Positions 35,394 through 47,290 are shown, counted from the stretch's first letter. The stretch: DNA of 64,000 bases from Endocalyx cinctus (GCA_001600455.1 BCKC01000007.1:3350019-3414018); one strand, 5' to 3'. Program-made: numbers and translations. Notes: generated from the sequence alone by a model not told the origin.

Positions 35394-36633
35394 TTGAGTG
35401 TCTAGATCCCTTGGAGATACTTAAGTTGGGATGACACCGGAGTAGTCAGCGTTCATAGTACTAGGGTACTGCACAAAAAATATAGGAAATTATGATAATG
35501 AAAAAAAGGTACTATGATTCAGAATAAATCGTGAGCTCCAATGTATATCAAACTAAAAGGCCGGAACATGCCGAAGCCAGTGTAACGAAATGGAAGGTGG
35601 TATCTTTTGATCCCCAATAAAATTTCGGTATGATGATCTCACAAAACGGATGGTCAAGTATTCGAAAGTGTTGCTTTTAAGGAGACAGGATGGCGGATGA
35701 GATCGAAGGATCGTTCCACGTTTTCCATGGATCTCTAAATTACCAAGCCTACCAAGTCCACGGATAAAACCTCTTCTTACGTGATCTGTCGTATTCTCGC
35801 TGGCATCATCGTGCTGACAAAATACTCCGCGTTCGCTGCGACGCCCACCAACCCACCTGAACGAAGAGATTCCCCCACAATCCACCCACTACTGGTACGA
35901 TAGAGGAATAATCATTCATAGACTCTTGATACGGCTAGCAGAGTACGATTATTGCTTATATGCACATATTTGGCTTGCTGACAATAAAATTAGAATCATG
36001 GGTGCAGTAAGGATCTTTCCGACGCCAAAGATAGTGGAGTTTTTCTTTTCAAGACTGAACCTCATATCTAGTCGAGTTATCAAATGATTGTTGGATTTTC
36101 GGAGTTGCACGGTGTATTTTATTATTAATTATAGAAGAGTTTCAGATAGTTACGGCTTCTATCTCTAGGCGTTGAGACGTTACAACAGTTTATGTTGCGC
36201 CGTGGAAATCCACGGAGTTTTGTAAGACTGCTTATAATTACTAAGTATGCAAGCAACTATGGTTGGCACTTAGCTAAAATGGAACCGAACAATGTGTTGG
36301 TCCCAGCTAATTAGGCCATTTCGGCGACTTCTTTTTTGGATATAGGAAGTGTAAGCTATGATGATTGTGCCTAGATATGGGAAGATTTTCCGAGTCAAGA
36401 TTCAAGGTGAAGTGAAAATGAACAGGAAGTTATTGAGTATATATTGCCTATGGAATCCCCTCCTGTATAATCCAAAGCTTTACTTCATAGTATCAATCTC
36501 ATAGAACTACTACAATCAAGCAGAGAAAAGCGAGAGTGAAAGCATCATTCATTATTACTATATCTCTTCAAATAAAATTGCCCACTTCTTACAAGCATCG
36601 ACTTACTAAGAGAGTTCGCTCATCAAATTCATC
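35394..36633. other. Intergenic region upstream of the OYE gene
   Basis: Contains the RTF1 3' UTR and the OYE promoter. A 110-codon minus-strand ORF at 35553-35885 shows no motif and is not accepted. Nothing else recognised. Confidence 0.55.
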
Positions 36634-38218
36634 ATGCCGGTGGAACGTTACGAATCGAAGCCAGTCGATGTCTCGGCTCTCAAGCAGCCGCTGAAGTTCG
36701 AGTTCTCCGGTAAGGTCGCTAAAAACCGTTTCATGAAGGCTGCCATGGCCGAGGACCTGGCCACTTGGAGTCCGACCGATCTTGAAGCACGCGGTATTCC
36801 GACTAAGGAGTTTATTGAGGTATACCGAAGGTTCGTCTTTCTTCTTGGACTATCCAATTTTGAGTTCCATCACCATTTCAGATGGAATAAGAAGTCTGAA
36901 AATAGAAGACGATGTAATGGACTAACACTCTGTCAATAGATGGGGTGAAGGCGGATGGGGCATCATCAATTCAGGTAATATCGACATCGAGTTTGATATG
37001 CTCGATAGTATCGGCGACGCTATCATCACGCCTGAGTGTCCCACATCCGGTCCCCGTTTCGAGGCCTTCAAGGAGGTGGCGGCGGCTGGAAAGGCGCACG
37101 GAAGTCTGATGGTCGCTCAAGTGACGCATCCGGGGCGTCAACTTAGCGCCAATATTAGAAAAGACACCATTTCCGCGTCTGCGATTCCAATGCGTATGTA
37201 AATTTCCATACTAGCTTTTATTCTTTTTATGGCAGTTTCTCTTCCTTATTAGTACGAATGTATTAAGAAGCGTCTTACTGATCATAAATGAAACAAAACA
37301 GCGCAGAAAATAGGCGTTCAATATGCGACGCCACGGGAAGCAAACAAAGACGATATCGCTCGTGTCATCGACGGGTTCGCCCACGCCGCCGAGTACCTCG
37401 ACAAGGCGGGGTGGGACGGCATCGAGCTGCACGGCGCGCACGGATACCTACTGTCGCAATTTTTCTCCGAGATATCCAACCACCGGACGGACGAGTACGG
37501 CGGCAGCATCGAGAACCGGATCCGGCTCGTGGTCGAGGTCGGGCGGGAGATCAGGCGGCGCGTAAGCAAAGACTTCGTCGTCGGCATCAAGATCAATTCC
37601 GTCGAGTTTCAGGAAAAAGGGATCCGGCAGGACGAGGTGCGCGTCCTGTGCCAGGCGCTCGAGAGGACGGGCTTCGACTTCGTCGAGCTGTCGGGCGGGA
37701 CCCACGCGGACATCGGGTTCGGCGGGGAGAAGCGGGAATCCACCCGCAAGCGCGAGGCCTACTTCCTCGAGTTCGTCCAGGACGTGGTCCCGCACTTCTC
37801 CAAGACGAAAAAATTCCTCGTCGGCGGCTTCCGCACCGCCGCCGCCATGGTCAGCGCCTTGGAGGGTAGCGAGAACGGCGCGACGCCCCTCGACGGTATC
37901 AGCCTCGGCCGGCCGGCCGCTCAGGAACCGCGGTTCGCGAACGATATCTTGTCCGGAACGCTCACGGGCGCGATCAGGCCGCCGCTCGAGAACCTCAGCG
38001 ACATGTGGAGATCGCTCGGCGCCGCGGCCTCGCAGATCCACCAGGTCGCGAGGGGTCGCGAACCGTTCGATCTCAGCGATCCCGAGGCCGTCGAGATCTT
38101 TAATAAGGCTATAGGCGAGCATCTGGCGCGGGCGGTGGCCGATGGGGATAAACTTGAGGTGCGATTCGCTGCCGAGGTTTGGGAACATTTCCCGAACCCT
38201 TACGGTGTGCCTTATTGA
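36634..38218 (+). CDS. Old yellow enzyme family NADH:flavin oxidoreductase
   Basis: Three exons, 36634..36830, 36940..37193 and 37302..38218, giving 455 residues. Junctions restore 'EVYRR' to 'WGEGGWGIINSGNI', and 'SASAIPM' to 'PQKIGVQYATP'. Branch GACTAAC is clear in intron 1. The protein is an FMN-binding TIM barrel: the N-terminal 'SGKVAKNRFMKAAMAE' is the usual first strand, 'VAQVTHPGRQ' and 'GIELHGAHGYLLSQF' supply flavin- and substrate-binding residues, 'HRTDEYGGSIENRIRL' is strongly conserved in the family, and 'VGGFRTAAAM' and 'DGISLGRPAAQEPRF' form the phosphate-binding end. Such enzymes reduce activated C=C bonds or act as NADH oxidases. The native substrate is unknown. A Zn2Cys6 regulator follows on the same strand and may control it. 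Confidence 0.92.
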
Positions 38219-38727
38219 GTTTGACTAGGTTATCTACTACATTTGGTTTTTTTCCCTCTTCTCCTTTTCAGGTTGGATAGGTTGGAATACGGGTACATTT
38301 TAGCTTGAGCATTATACTTGTAGACAGACATATCATTAGATAGACTAGAAATAAGAAATGATTTTCTAGGACAGCCCCCATGTCATGTTGTATTGATCTA
38401 GGACTTGGAGTGTAGCAGGTTATACACTTGTAGAAAAGGGGCTTATTCATTTAATGAATCCTTGAAGCGGACTGGCGGAGTTAAGTATAATTAATAATCA
38501 AGTACAGGGTGACTGCGAGAATGAGGCACGGAACTACGTCTCCTAATGTGTCATACACAATTAGCAATCAAGACGGTAACATGGCTGCATGGTTATTTGA
38601 ATGAGCCAGTAATTCGTATTTTTTATAATTGGCATTACATTACTCTATTATATGTGTTTTCGCTTGTAATCTTTCTAGTTTTACCCTGTACGACTCAAGT
38701 AAGGATCGCAAGTAATATCTTTACACG
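38219..38727. other. Spacer between OYE and Zn2Cys6 regulator
   Basis: OYE 3' region and presumed regulator promoter, 509 bp. No other gene seen. Confidence 0.6.
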
Positions 38728-41074
38728 ATGGAGTTAAGCTCAAGACGGAAAGTAAGATTGTTCCACCACATATATCGAATATCCATTCCCTACCTAACCT
38801 TTATATATGCACATGTAGGCATGTGATCTCTGTTTTAGGAAGAAAATTCGATGTGATGGCCTAAAACCCACTTGCTCTAATTGCATATTATATAAAGTAG
38901 TATGTGTCACATCAACGGTGCAAAGGAGATCCCGTCCTCCTCCGAAGACGTCTACTTCTTCTGGCTCTAGGGCTTTAGAGACGCACCCAGAAACGTAAGA
39001 ACGCTTCGAAATAGACATACCAAGTACTCTCTAAATATGTTCGTGTCCCAGCAGGTCAGTGAAGCAAGACACCCTCGAAGCCCGCCTAGAGCGAATAGAA
39101 TCCAAGTTAGATTCTTTCAACTCAGCGTACGAGGCCTCCAAGGAGACTCACAGTCGAAATTCTGTTGCCATTCGGGAAAAAGCACCGTCTGTGGAAAGTT
39201 TATTCTGGGGTACCTCTCAGCAGAATGAGAGCATAATAGCGCCCCTATCAGAGGTCCTACCCACCCTCGACTTCTTGTTTCGAGATTTCAATTTCGCGTA
39301 TCCCCTATTCGACCAGAGATGTTTTATGCGCATGGTGCATGAATACTATTCGCGCCCAAGCGATAAACCTACCGTAGTCAGTGCCGCCATCTGTACCGCT
39401 CTCGCCATGTGCTATCGAGTCCAGGCCGCGAAAGCTAGTTTTATCAGAGCTTCTATGTTCGACGCCAAAATCGAGAAGTGTATCCAGCATGCGCAATCGG
39501 TGCTTAACGAACTGATGGTTAGGGAGGAGGACATGCTCGGTATTCAGGTCCTCTTGGGCCTGATCATACTCTTTCAAACCAGTCCGGATCAAGCGCCGTC
39601 GTCAATTCTGATCAGCACCGCCGTCAGACTAGCTCACAAGTTGGGATTGCACTCGACAGCTGACCTGCCGGCCTTCTCACCCGAGGAATCTCGTCACAGA
39701 TCTAACGTGTTTTGGATTTGTTACTTCTTGGACAAGGTAAGCTAGTCGAGCTTTTTAGGACCTGTCTGTTTAGAATTTGTTTATTTGAATAAAGCTAACT
39801 TTTGGCTAGGACATAAGCATGCGAACAAAAGTCCCCGCCGTTCAGGCAGATGATGACATAGATATAGAATTACCTGCTGCCGATGCCGACGGCTCCACTG
39901 CTTTCGTGCGGACTATTGACGGCGTTGCGAGCATCAGCTTCTTCCGTACCAGGGTTCAGCTAGCTCAAATCGAAGGCAAGATATACGAGTTACTTTACAG
40001 CAATAAGTCGAGGAATATTACCACGGAAGTTCGCCAACAGAGAGTCGAATACTTGGACAGGCTTCTCGCAGATTGGCGTTGCGAGATACCAACTCCTCTC
40101 CAACTGGAAAATGTGACGGAGAACGTAGACCAGTCTCCCTTTATCCACATGAACATCCTCTATCAAACGTATCTCCTGTGCCTCGTCATGATCCACGGCT
40201 TGTACTCGGTCGACTCCCCCTGGATGCAGTCCCTGAGCGGACAGGGAAACAAGGTTCTCGAAGGGTTCGATAACCAGACGAAGATGTGCATGCGAGATCA
40301 ACGACCGCCTCTGCCGACCCCGTGGAGCAGATGCGTCGTCGTTAGCCGGGGATGTCTAAAGATACTCGTCAATCAGATAAGCGCCGGTTGTCATCAATGG
40401 TGAGCGAGGAAGTTCATGACTGGAAACTTCCGATTCGAATATGTTTAAGCTAACAACCTAAAGGCTAGGAACATGTGCCTGCTTCTCGGCATTGATCAGT
40501 GAGTATTACCCGATACCCTAACTTCTATCCGTGGAATAATCGGTCCCTACCTCTTATGACTTTGACCGAGAATTACTGTGCTGTATCTGCCTGACTAAAG
40601 CCCAATATAGTATTGATGGCAAACGTATCCTATTTCCCCACCCACGAACTCATAGAGAGCGATTTACTTCTGTGCGAGGTGGCCTCGTCGGTCTTGGAAA
40701 AGATGATAAAACAGAAGGGGTACGAAAAGTTTAGAGAGCTATCCATCGTGCTCAAGGACATGGAAGAGATAGCCTCGGGCATGATCTCGCAAGCCAACGA
40801 GCGATTTTCAACAACAACTACTGCTACTAACACCGCCACCACCACTACCACCACCTACAACCTCCCGGTCTCCTACGATAACTCTTCTGTTTCATGGCTG
40901 CCGGACTCGGCAGATCCGGACGTGATACCGTCTTTTGATATGCGACAACGCGACGATATCCCTTCCGGTGCTACGGCGACGGACGTTTTTGGATCGGCAA
41001 CAATACATCTAGATGCTGATTCGACGTGGCTTCAGGGGTCGGATCTCAATATGCCGGGATTTCTGAGGGGCTAG
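38728..41074 (+). CDS. Zn2Cys6 fungal-specific transcription factor (six exons)
   Basis: Exons 38728..38751, 38819..38994, 39055..39736, 39810..40399, 40464..40498 and 40611..41074 give 656 residues. All junctions keep frame and have GT-AG ends (donors GTAAGA, GTAAGA, GTAAGC, GTGAGC, GTGAGT). The 8-codon first exon 'MELSSRRK' splices to 'ACDLCFRKKIRCDGLKPTCS', which continues to Cys-x2-Cys-x6-Cys: an exact Cx2Cx6Cx6Cx2Cx6C binuclear zinc cluster. A short coiled coil follows ('EARLERIESKLDSF'). The Fungal_trans domain comes next, with 'LDFLFRDFNFAYPLFDQRCF', 'AVRLAHKLGLH' and 'NVFWICYFLDK'. A 35-nt exon supplies 'LGTCACFSALI'. The C-terminus has a Thr tract and no known domain. It is a DNA-binding regulator, nuclear by family; its target may be the neighbouring OYE gene (inference). 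Confidence 0.88.
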
Positions 41075-41957
41075 AGCTAGATGAGTTGACGATGGTTTAT
41101 AACCTATGGGGTAATTGAAGTTCCTGAAGATGATAGACTCGTTCCGATGTAATAAGAGACTTAAACCAATCAGTAATAAAGAAGAGTGTATAGGACAGTT
41201 ACGACATCTAGGGTTACATGAAAGCCCCTATGGTGTATAGATATCATTACCGTTTGGGACTAGAATTTCAAAGGTCCTAGTTGTCATAGAACCTAATATG
41301 CGCACCTACGGCTGCGCGGAGGGCAGCCCCAGTATGATACGTCTATATAAAGGGAGAGACTTCGCCTCGAAGATATAATGGAAAGGTCAAGAATACATGC
41401 AATATTTATTCAGCTCTTAAACTACAACCCTGCCCTACTGCTAGGCTCTGTCTACGTGACTGCGTTATCCTATACTCCAACGTACCCCATTCCCTAACAT
41501 AGAACCAGATGTACAGCAATATAAAATAGCAAATACATGGTTAGAGACACGACGGTTACCGCTGCCCACCCAGGTAACAAATACTGCATGTCTGACACCT
41601 TCTTTTCGTGATAGTAGAAGAGATGATAGTTTGGCATCGCGCCAGATGGCTAGTGGAAGGTTTATATGCTGTCCGAGAGGGCCATATGAGTTATCTATGG
41701 CAATCGTGGTGGGTATGGCGACTTTGAAGTATGTCAGAACTTGGTAGCTACTTACTCAACTAAATACGGCTAAAGAAGTTTATATTTACTATGTCTCATC
41801 CAATTTCAAGATTGTACAGATATATTTTCTCAAAATCTCTTTTCTCTTCCTTTTTTTTTTTTTTTTTGAGTACGATGTTCTGTCTGGAAAGTACTTTAAC
41901 TTTGATCTGTAATCGATATTTCTTTTGGCAACCCGCGCACCAATCTATCTCGTCGCC
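41075..41957. other. Intergenic region containing an LTR-like fragment
   Basis: Holds LTR-like repeat copy 1 (about 41303-41500) and a T17 run near 41852-41868 shortly before the MYND gene. Otherwise no feature seen. Confidence 0.6.
41303..41500 (+). mobile_element. LTR-like fragment, copy 1 (less mutated)
   Basis: This ~198-bp stretch aligns end to end with 60671-60870. Shared landmarks are CCTACxGCT...GAGGG, GATACGTCTATA, GCTCTTAxACTA, CTGCTAG and a final TCCxACTCCCT-like block. A TATATAAAG box at about 41345 sits where a retrotransposon LTR promoter would be. No reverse transcriptase or integrase coding DNA is near, so it looks like a solo LTR or remnant. The LTR identity is inferred; the pairwise repeat is seen directly. 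Confidence 0.55.
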
Positions 41958-42410
41958 ATGTCTGCCTCCCCACCGAAACCGGGGCTGTGCGAAAACCCGC
42001 TATGCGACAGGATGGGGGCACTGCAGCGATGCGAAGGCTGCTTCTTGGAGATTTATTGCTCGAAGGAGTGTCAGAAAGTGGCGTGGACCGGCCACCAAAA
42101 GACGTGTCGTCGGCCGAACTACTTGATCACGTTCTACCTAAGGTCCGACTGTGGGCTCGTGAACGACCCCCCCCCCCCCCGGTCATGCGCACGTTGTCCT
42201 GCCCGGCCGAGGCGACGTTCTACCACCTGCACTTCGTGCTGCAGGAGGCCTTCGGGTGGGCTTGCAAGCACTCGTTCGACCTCTCCTTCTTTGACCCGGA
42301 CGAGGGAGTGGAACAGAGAGGGAGTGAATCTCGAGATCACACTCGAGGCTTTGAGATCCAAACCCCTCTATATGATAAAAGAAGGCCACCGGTATCTTTA
42401 TGACAGATGA
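41958..42410 (+). pseudogene. MYND zinc finger / pRiA4b ORF-3-like gene, frame-broken
   Basis: The start is GCCATGTCT at 41958. In this frame a MYND-type zinc finger is clear: Cys and His spaced through 'LQRCEGCFLEIYCSKECQKV' and 'WTGHQKTC'. The frame runs on to 'NYLITFYLRSD' and then a C14 tract (42167-42180). After it, the expected pRiA4b ORF-3-like domain ('VMRTLSCPAEATFYHLHFVL' then 'QEAFGWACKHSFDLSFFDPD') continues in a different frame. The MYND frame is instead read as Arg/Ser/Cys-rich nonsense to the stop at 42410. The pRiA4b frame also ends soon after the conserved block, so much of the usual C-terminus is missing. Fungal proteins combining these two domains exist; function unknown. 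It is either a pseudogene or a homopolymer length error plus a truncated tail. Confidence 0.72.
42167..42180 (+). repeat. C14 homopolymer at the frame break
   Basis: Fourteen consecutive C within coding sequence. Fifteen or twelve C would put the MYND and pRiA4b parts in one frame. Homopolymers of this length are prone both to slippage in vivo and to sequencing error. Confidence 0.85.
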
Positions 42411-43716
42411 TGTGATACTATGGAGATATATTCCTATGTATACACATACGGGGAGGACTATGCGGTGCGAATTGGAATAGAAGCGATATGTTTAGTTTTT
42501 ATCATTTTCATTTCCACGGTGTTATTCGATCCTGACCGGGCCTGGAAATATGTATCTACTGTGTATTTTTTCCACGAATAACTCAGATGTCCTTGATTGA
42601 TTCGCTTTGTCAGAACCGGAAGTGTATGTAATCACGAGAATAGCAATATCAACTATAACCAACGGCACACGGAAATGATATTTTGTGTGATTTCATCAGT
42701 TCACGATCATAGGAAGACTATGGACACGGTCATTTCCTTCTGCCAATTTGAACGTGATGTACTTACTACTACTACCTACTACCATATGCTGGATTCCGCG
42801 GAGCATCTGAAAATGATCATCATGCCACTATTAGGTCTCAGTTTCTTTATATATTTTCTACATGGTTCATAGAAATCCAATCATACTATCGTAACAAAGT
42901 ATATAATAAAGCCAATTCATTTACTGCTTAAAGAAATTCTCATCACGTATGTGTGTTTCGTTGGAGGGGCTTAGATCAGAGCAGAGCCAAAGTATTCCTC
43001 CGTAGAGGGGTCGGTTTTACAGGTAGAGAGCACTGGACGCGTCACGACAGGTGAAGAAATAGATTATGTACGCTGCAGTATTCGTAATTGGATAAAAACG
43101 AGTTAACGTATCTTTGCATTAGCGCGAGTATACTAAACTGAATTGGTGATGTCACTATAAATTCCCGTATCCTAGCTTCGGCCACTCAGAAGCTTCGGAT
43201 TACGAGCTCACTCTTTATACGTATGATGCCATTTTCAAACTCGCAGATAGACTATTATCGTATCATATACCCCAGGGCTGTACCGTATTATCCTATCTAT
43301 TTGATATCGTCATACATATATCCATGGATCTATCTATACCTACCTAGGTACGTATATACATTAGACCTCATTAGATACACCCGTGGACGTACCCGACAAC
43401 TATCTGGTACCACCCGCATGAATTTCTTACCCCTCCATCTCTCCCCACACATTCAAGGAAGTGATACGTGCTTGTTGAAACACCATACGATTTCTTCTGC
43501 GTTGTTTTCTCTTTTCTCCTCATTCTTCAACGTAGGTTAAAAATACCGTAATTACTAATTCTGCATAATAAATCCAATCAGTCAATCAATTAATTCCATC
43601 GTAGCCGGTCCATACACCTACCTTCTTCTTCTTCCCCACCCCCAATATAGACCTATTACTTTGTACTCCCACTTTTTGATTTTCTATTATTATTATTTTT
43701 ATTTTCCTCCCCTTTT
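42411..43716. other. Intergenic region upstream of the Rieske/AIF gene
   Basis: No supported gene. It contains TACCTAGGTACG words near 43340 and T/C-rich promoter DNA near 43615-43710. Confidence 0.55.
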
Positions 43717-45561
43717 ATGAATTCATCAAGGGCCTTGACATTCTTACGATTAAGACCAATAAACCCGATTATCCGAGTAAATCGTTACGTTAGCCCTTAT
43801 CCGTTCATTGCCAAACGAAATATGTCCGAGTTTAAGTTGAAAGATCTGTCCTCGCTGTCGTTGCAACCCGGCGAAAAGAAGGAAGTCGAGGTTGACGGCG
43901 TTGAAGGTGGCAAGGTGCTTCTCGTCAACATTGACGGCAAGGTTTCAGCTACCGGACCAAAATGCACACACTACGGCGCACCCCTCGTTAACGGTGTACT
44001 TACCAAGTCCGGACGGATAACCTGTCCGTGGCACGGAGGTATGAACAATTCTCATCTCTACCTCAAATTACCCTTTTCATCTCGAGGACTGGATAAACTC
44101 CAGTCATAATAAACTTTTGATACTGATTGTGTCTTTTCTCTTCCGACAGCATGTTTCAACGGCAAGACCGGTGACGTAGAAGATGCCCCCGCCCTCGATT
44201 CCCTCCCCGTATTCAAGGTTGTTGAGAAGGATGGCGCCGTCTACGTACAAGGGGAGCAGGCGGCCATTAAGTCGGGCCGAAGAAAACCTAATTTCAAATG
44301 TGCCGCCACCGGAGGGGAAGCTGGCGAGAAAGTTGTCGTGGTCGGCGGAGGCAGCGGCGCCGTTGGCGCTATCGAAGGGTTGAGAGAGAAGGGTTTCACC
44401 GGCCAGATTACCATGATCTCGAACGAGGGTTACCTACCTATCGATCGCCCTAAGCTGTCCAAGGCGCTCATTGCCGACCCTGCTAAGGTACAGCTGAGAG
44501 ATGCCGAGTGGTACAAGAGCGGCTCCGTGAGCATAGTACAGGACGAGGTCGTCGACGTTGACCTCACCGGCCGGACCGTGTCGACCAACGGCAGCGGAAA
44601 GTACCCGTTCACTAAACTTATTTTGGCGACCGGTGGATCGCCTCGCAACCTTCCTCTACAGGGCTTCAAAGTGCTGGAGAACATCTTCGTAATGCGAAAT
44701 GTCCACGACGTCAAGAAGATCGTTGACGCTATCGGTAACAAGGGCAAGAAGATCGTGATCGTTGGCAGCAGCTTCATTGGTATGGAGGTTGCCAACGCAA
44801 CTGCGGCCGACAATGACGTCACCGTAATCGGTATGGAGAGCGTTCCGCTAGAGAGGGTGATGGGTAAAGAGGTTGGGGCTGGTCTTCAAAAGGGCTTGGA
44901 AGGCAAGGGAATCAAATTTGTCATGTCGGCCAGCGTGGATAAGGCAGAGCCTGCTGGCTCAGACCAGTCTAAGGTCGGTTCGGTGGTATTGAAAGATGGG
45001 ACCAGACTCGAGGCCGACCTCGTCGTTTTGGGTGTGGGTGTTGCGCCGGCGACGGGTTACCTGAAGGATAACAAGGTGATAAGACTGGAGCAGGACGGAT
45101 CGCTCAAGACGGACGAGAACTTCTTGGTGACCGGCCTCAAAGACGTCTACGCGGTCGGGGATATCGCGTCTTACCCGTACCACGGCCCCGGAGGCCAAGG
45201 AAACTACACCCGGATCGAGCACTGGAACGTGGCGCAAAACGCCGGACGGACGGTGGCGAACCATATCATCAACCCTAGTCTAAAGTCGGAATTCTTCACG
45301 CCGGTGTTCTGGTCCGCGCTCACGGGCCAGCTGCGATACTGCGGGAACACGGTGAACGGGTGGGACGAGCTGGTCCTGCAGGGGAAGCCCGAGGAGGGCA
45401 AGTTCGTGGCTTATTACTGCAAGGGGGAGACGGTGGTGGCGATGGCTAGCATGGGCGCGGACCCGGCCATGGTCAAATCGGCCGAGCTCATGAAGCTCGA
45501 CAAGATGCCGTCCGCGTCGGAGTTGAAAGGTGGACTGGATATCTTGGCTGTCGCATTTTGA
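43717..45561 (+). CDS. Rieske/AIF-type (AIFM3-like) pyridine nucleotide oxidoreductase
   Basis: Two exons, 43717..44038 and 44150..45561, giving 577 residues. The intron splits the second Rieske motif and is phase 1 (donor GTATGA, acceptor CGACAG). The N-terminal Rieske [2Fe-2S] domain has Cys83/His85 ('KCTHYGAP') and Cys103/His106 ('CPWHGACFNGKTG'). A flavoprotein follows: FAD fold at ~170-180 ('VVVVGGGSGAVGA'), NAD-binding fold at ~308-318 ('IVIVGSSFIGMEVA'), and second FAD motif 'VYAVGDIASYPY'. This two-domain layout is that of AIFM3/AIFL and of bacterial Rieske-ferredoxin reductases. The first 35 residues are Arg-rich and mitochondrial-like; Met36 ('NMSEFKLKDL') could start a cytosolic form. 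The electron acceptor is unknown. Confidence 0.92.
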
Positions 45562-47238
45562 AATTAGGGGGTTTTATTTTATTTTTTATCTTTATTTTTG
45601 TGCTCTTCCCTCGGGTTTCGGATGCATGTTATTAGTATGTTAAACAAAAAAAAAAAAACCCTCGGGAATAAATAAATGAATGAATGAATGAATTAAATAA
45701 TTACTTGTATGTACTTAGTAAGGAATAATCTACGTACAGTAGCGTAGTGTACGATGATTCTTGTTCCTGGACTAACTTTATTAGCGTAGTGGATGATTAC
45801 CTGCTAAGTACTTACGTTGTGCCTACCGTAGGTACTCTGTAGGTACGTACCTAGGTACGTATTTAGGTAGGTAGTATTTTCAGCGCTAAATACCGGTGGC
45901 TGGGAAGTGTAACAAGAGGTGCGACGTAGTGGTCAAGTAAATAGGCCTACTTAGCATTTCAGGATGATATCTTTATGTTATCACGCAGTATCGTAATGGT
46001 GGTCACAATTACAGTCACATGGATTATGGTTGAATTGTCGTCATTCCGCAACTTGTCGACCAATCATTCGTCCCAGTTGATTAACCAGGGCTGCCAGGGG
46101 GGATTTCTTCTTCTGGACCTGGTACAAGTATTTTTTTATCGGCTTACCCACTAATAATACCCTTATTAAAACCTGTATTATAGTATACCGTTAGTATTCA
46201 ACTATTATACGTATAACAGTATATATATAAAGAAGCCCTGAATATCCCCCCAACTGCTCTGACCATGTCCTAGGATCATTTTTTCTCGCCAAGTATGGAT
46301 CCTATTCTTTGATCCTTTCTTTTCTGATTAAGATATTCGTTCACATGATTGACAACGTGTATCTGCGCGTTTGAGGGTATTACACGTATTGGATATTCGC
46401 TTTGATGAATGATTGAATCAAGTTCGGAAAGATCCACTATTTGTTATGAGATAAGATTTACTACCTAGCAGCTTATAGGTACATACTGTACCTAGTACTG
46501 CCTGCTTACTTGTACGCTGGCGTTACTGTTACTGTTACTCTTACTTGTTAGTCAATCTCCATAAATGGACTCTTACATTCTCACCTCCCTTATTACCCAT
46601 CATATTACCCAGGTAGTTTATACCACACTTCTTAAATTCCCATCTTTTTCTTTTCTTCTTCTTCTCTTAATATAAATCACATGTCTTAAGCTAATTCAAC
46701 TGATTCTTATGACATGAACTGTAATAAAATTACTCTGATATAGTCATGGATTCTCGTGTAGATAAATGAACCCCACCATACTGGATTGGAATAGTCCGAC
46801 CCCGAGATCGCGTCTACGCCAAACCCTCGTCCAATTAATACAATTAAATGGGTACAAACTGGGTACATCCCCATTATTCTCTTTTCTTTTTTTTCCCTCC
46901 CGAATGATAATTGCGATACCCGATCAATAATATACCAGTCCCTCCCTACCCACCTGAGTTATTGTATATTATACTCAGACACAGAAAAAAAAGTATTCAC
47001 ATAGTTCTCCCTTTCGAAAGGTTGAAGTCTTATTCTATATATTTTATTTCTTATTTTTAATCTTCTTTGCTTTTTCCATTTCTTCTTTTCTAAACCGTTT
47101 TATACCCCTTTTTTTTTTTCGAGCGCGTATACGCACATATATGTATCATCATCGGTAACTTTTCAGTATGGTGGATCACCATATACCTGATAACGATTCA
47201 TCGAGTTTCCCCCACGCTTCTTCCTCCTCGCCAGCAAT
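45562..47238. other. Intergenic region upstream of the coiled-coil gene
   Basis: Includes an AATGAATGAATG tetranucleotide run near 45668-45692, a TAGGTACGTACCTAGGTA cluster near 45825-45880 and pyrimidine-rich promoter DNA near 47030-47120. No gene recognised. Confidence 0.55.
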
Positions 47239-47290
47239 ATGGCTGAGCCAGAAGACGCCATCGACGCCTCGGCGGAAACATCCTCTATGA
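47168..47290 (+). promoter_or_regulatory. Upstream ORF overlapping the main start
   Basis: An ATG at 47168 opens a 40-codon frame, out of frame with the main ORF, that reads past the main ATG (47239) and stops at 47290. If the transcript begins upstream of 47168, this uORF would reduce translation of the coiled-coil protein. It depends on the unknown transcription start. Confidence 0.35.

Noticed and set aside
37448..38188. 246-codon minus-strand ORF
   Set aside because: Antisense to the third exon of the OYE gene; no domain.
36634..41074. Secondary-metabolite gene cluster
   Set aside because: No polyketide synthase, NRPS, terpene cyclase or DMATS backbone, and neighbours on both sides are unrelated or housekeeping genes.
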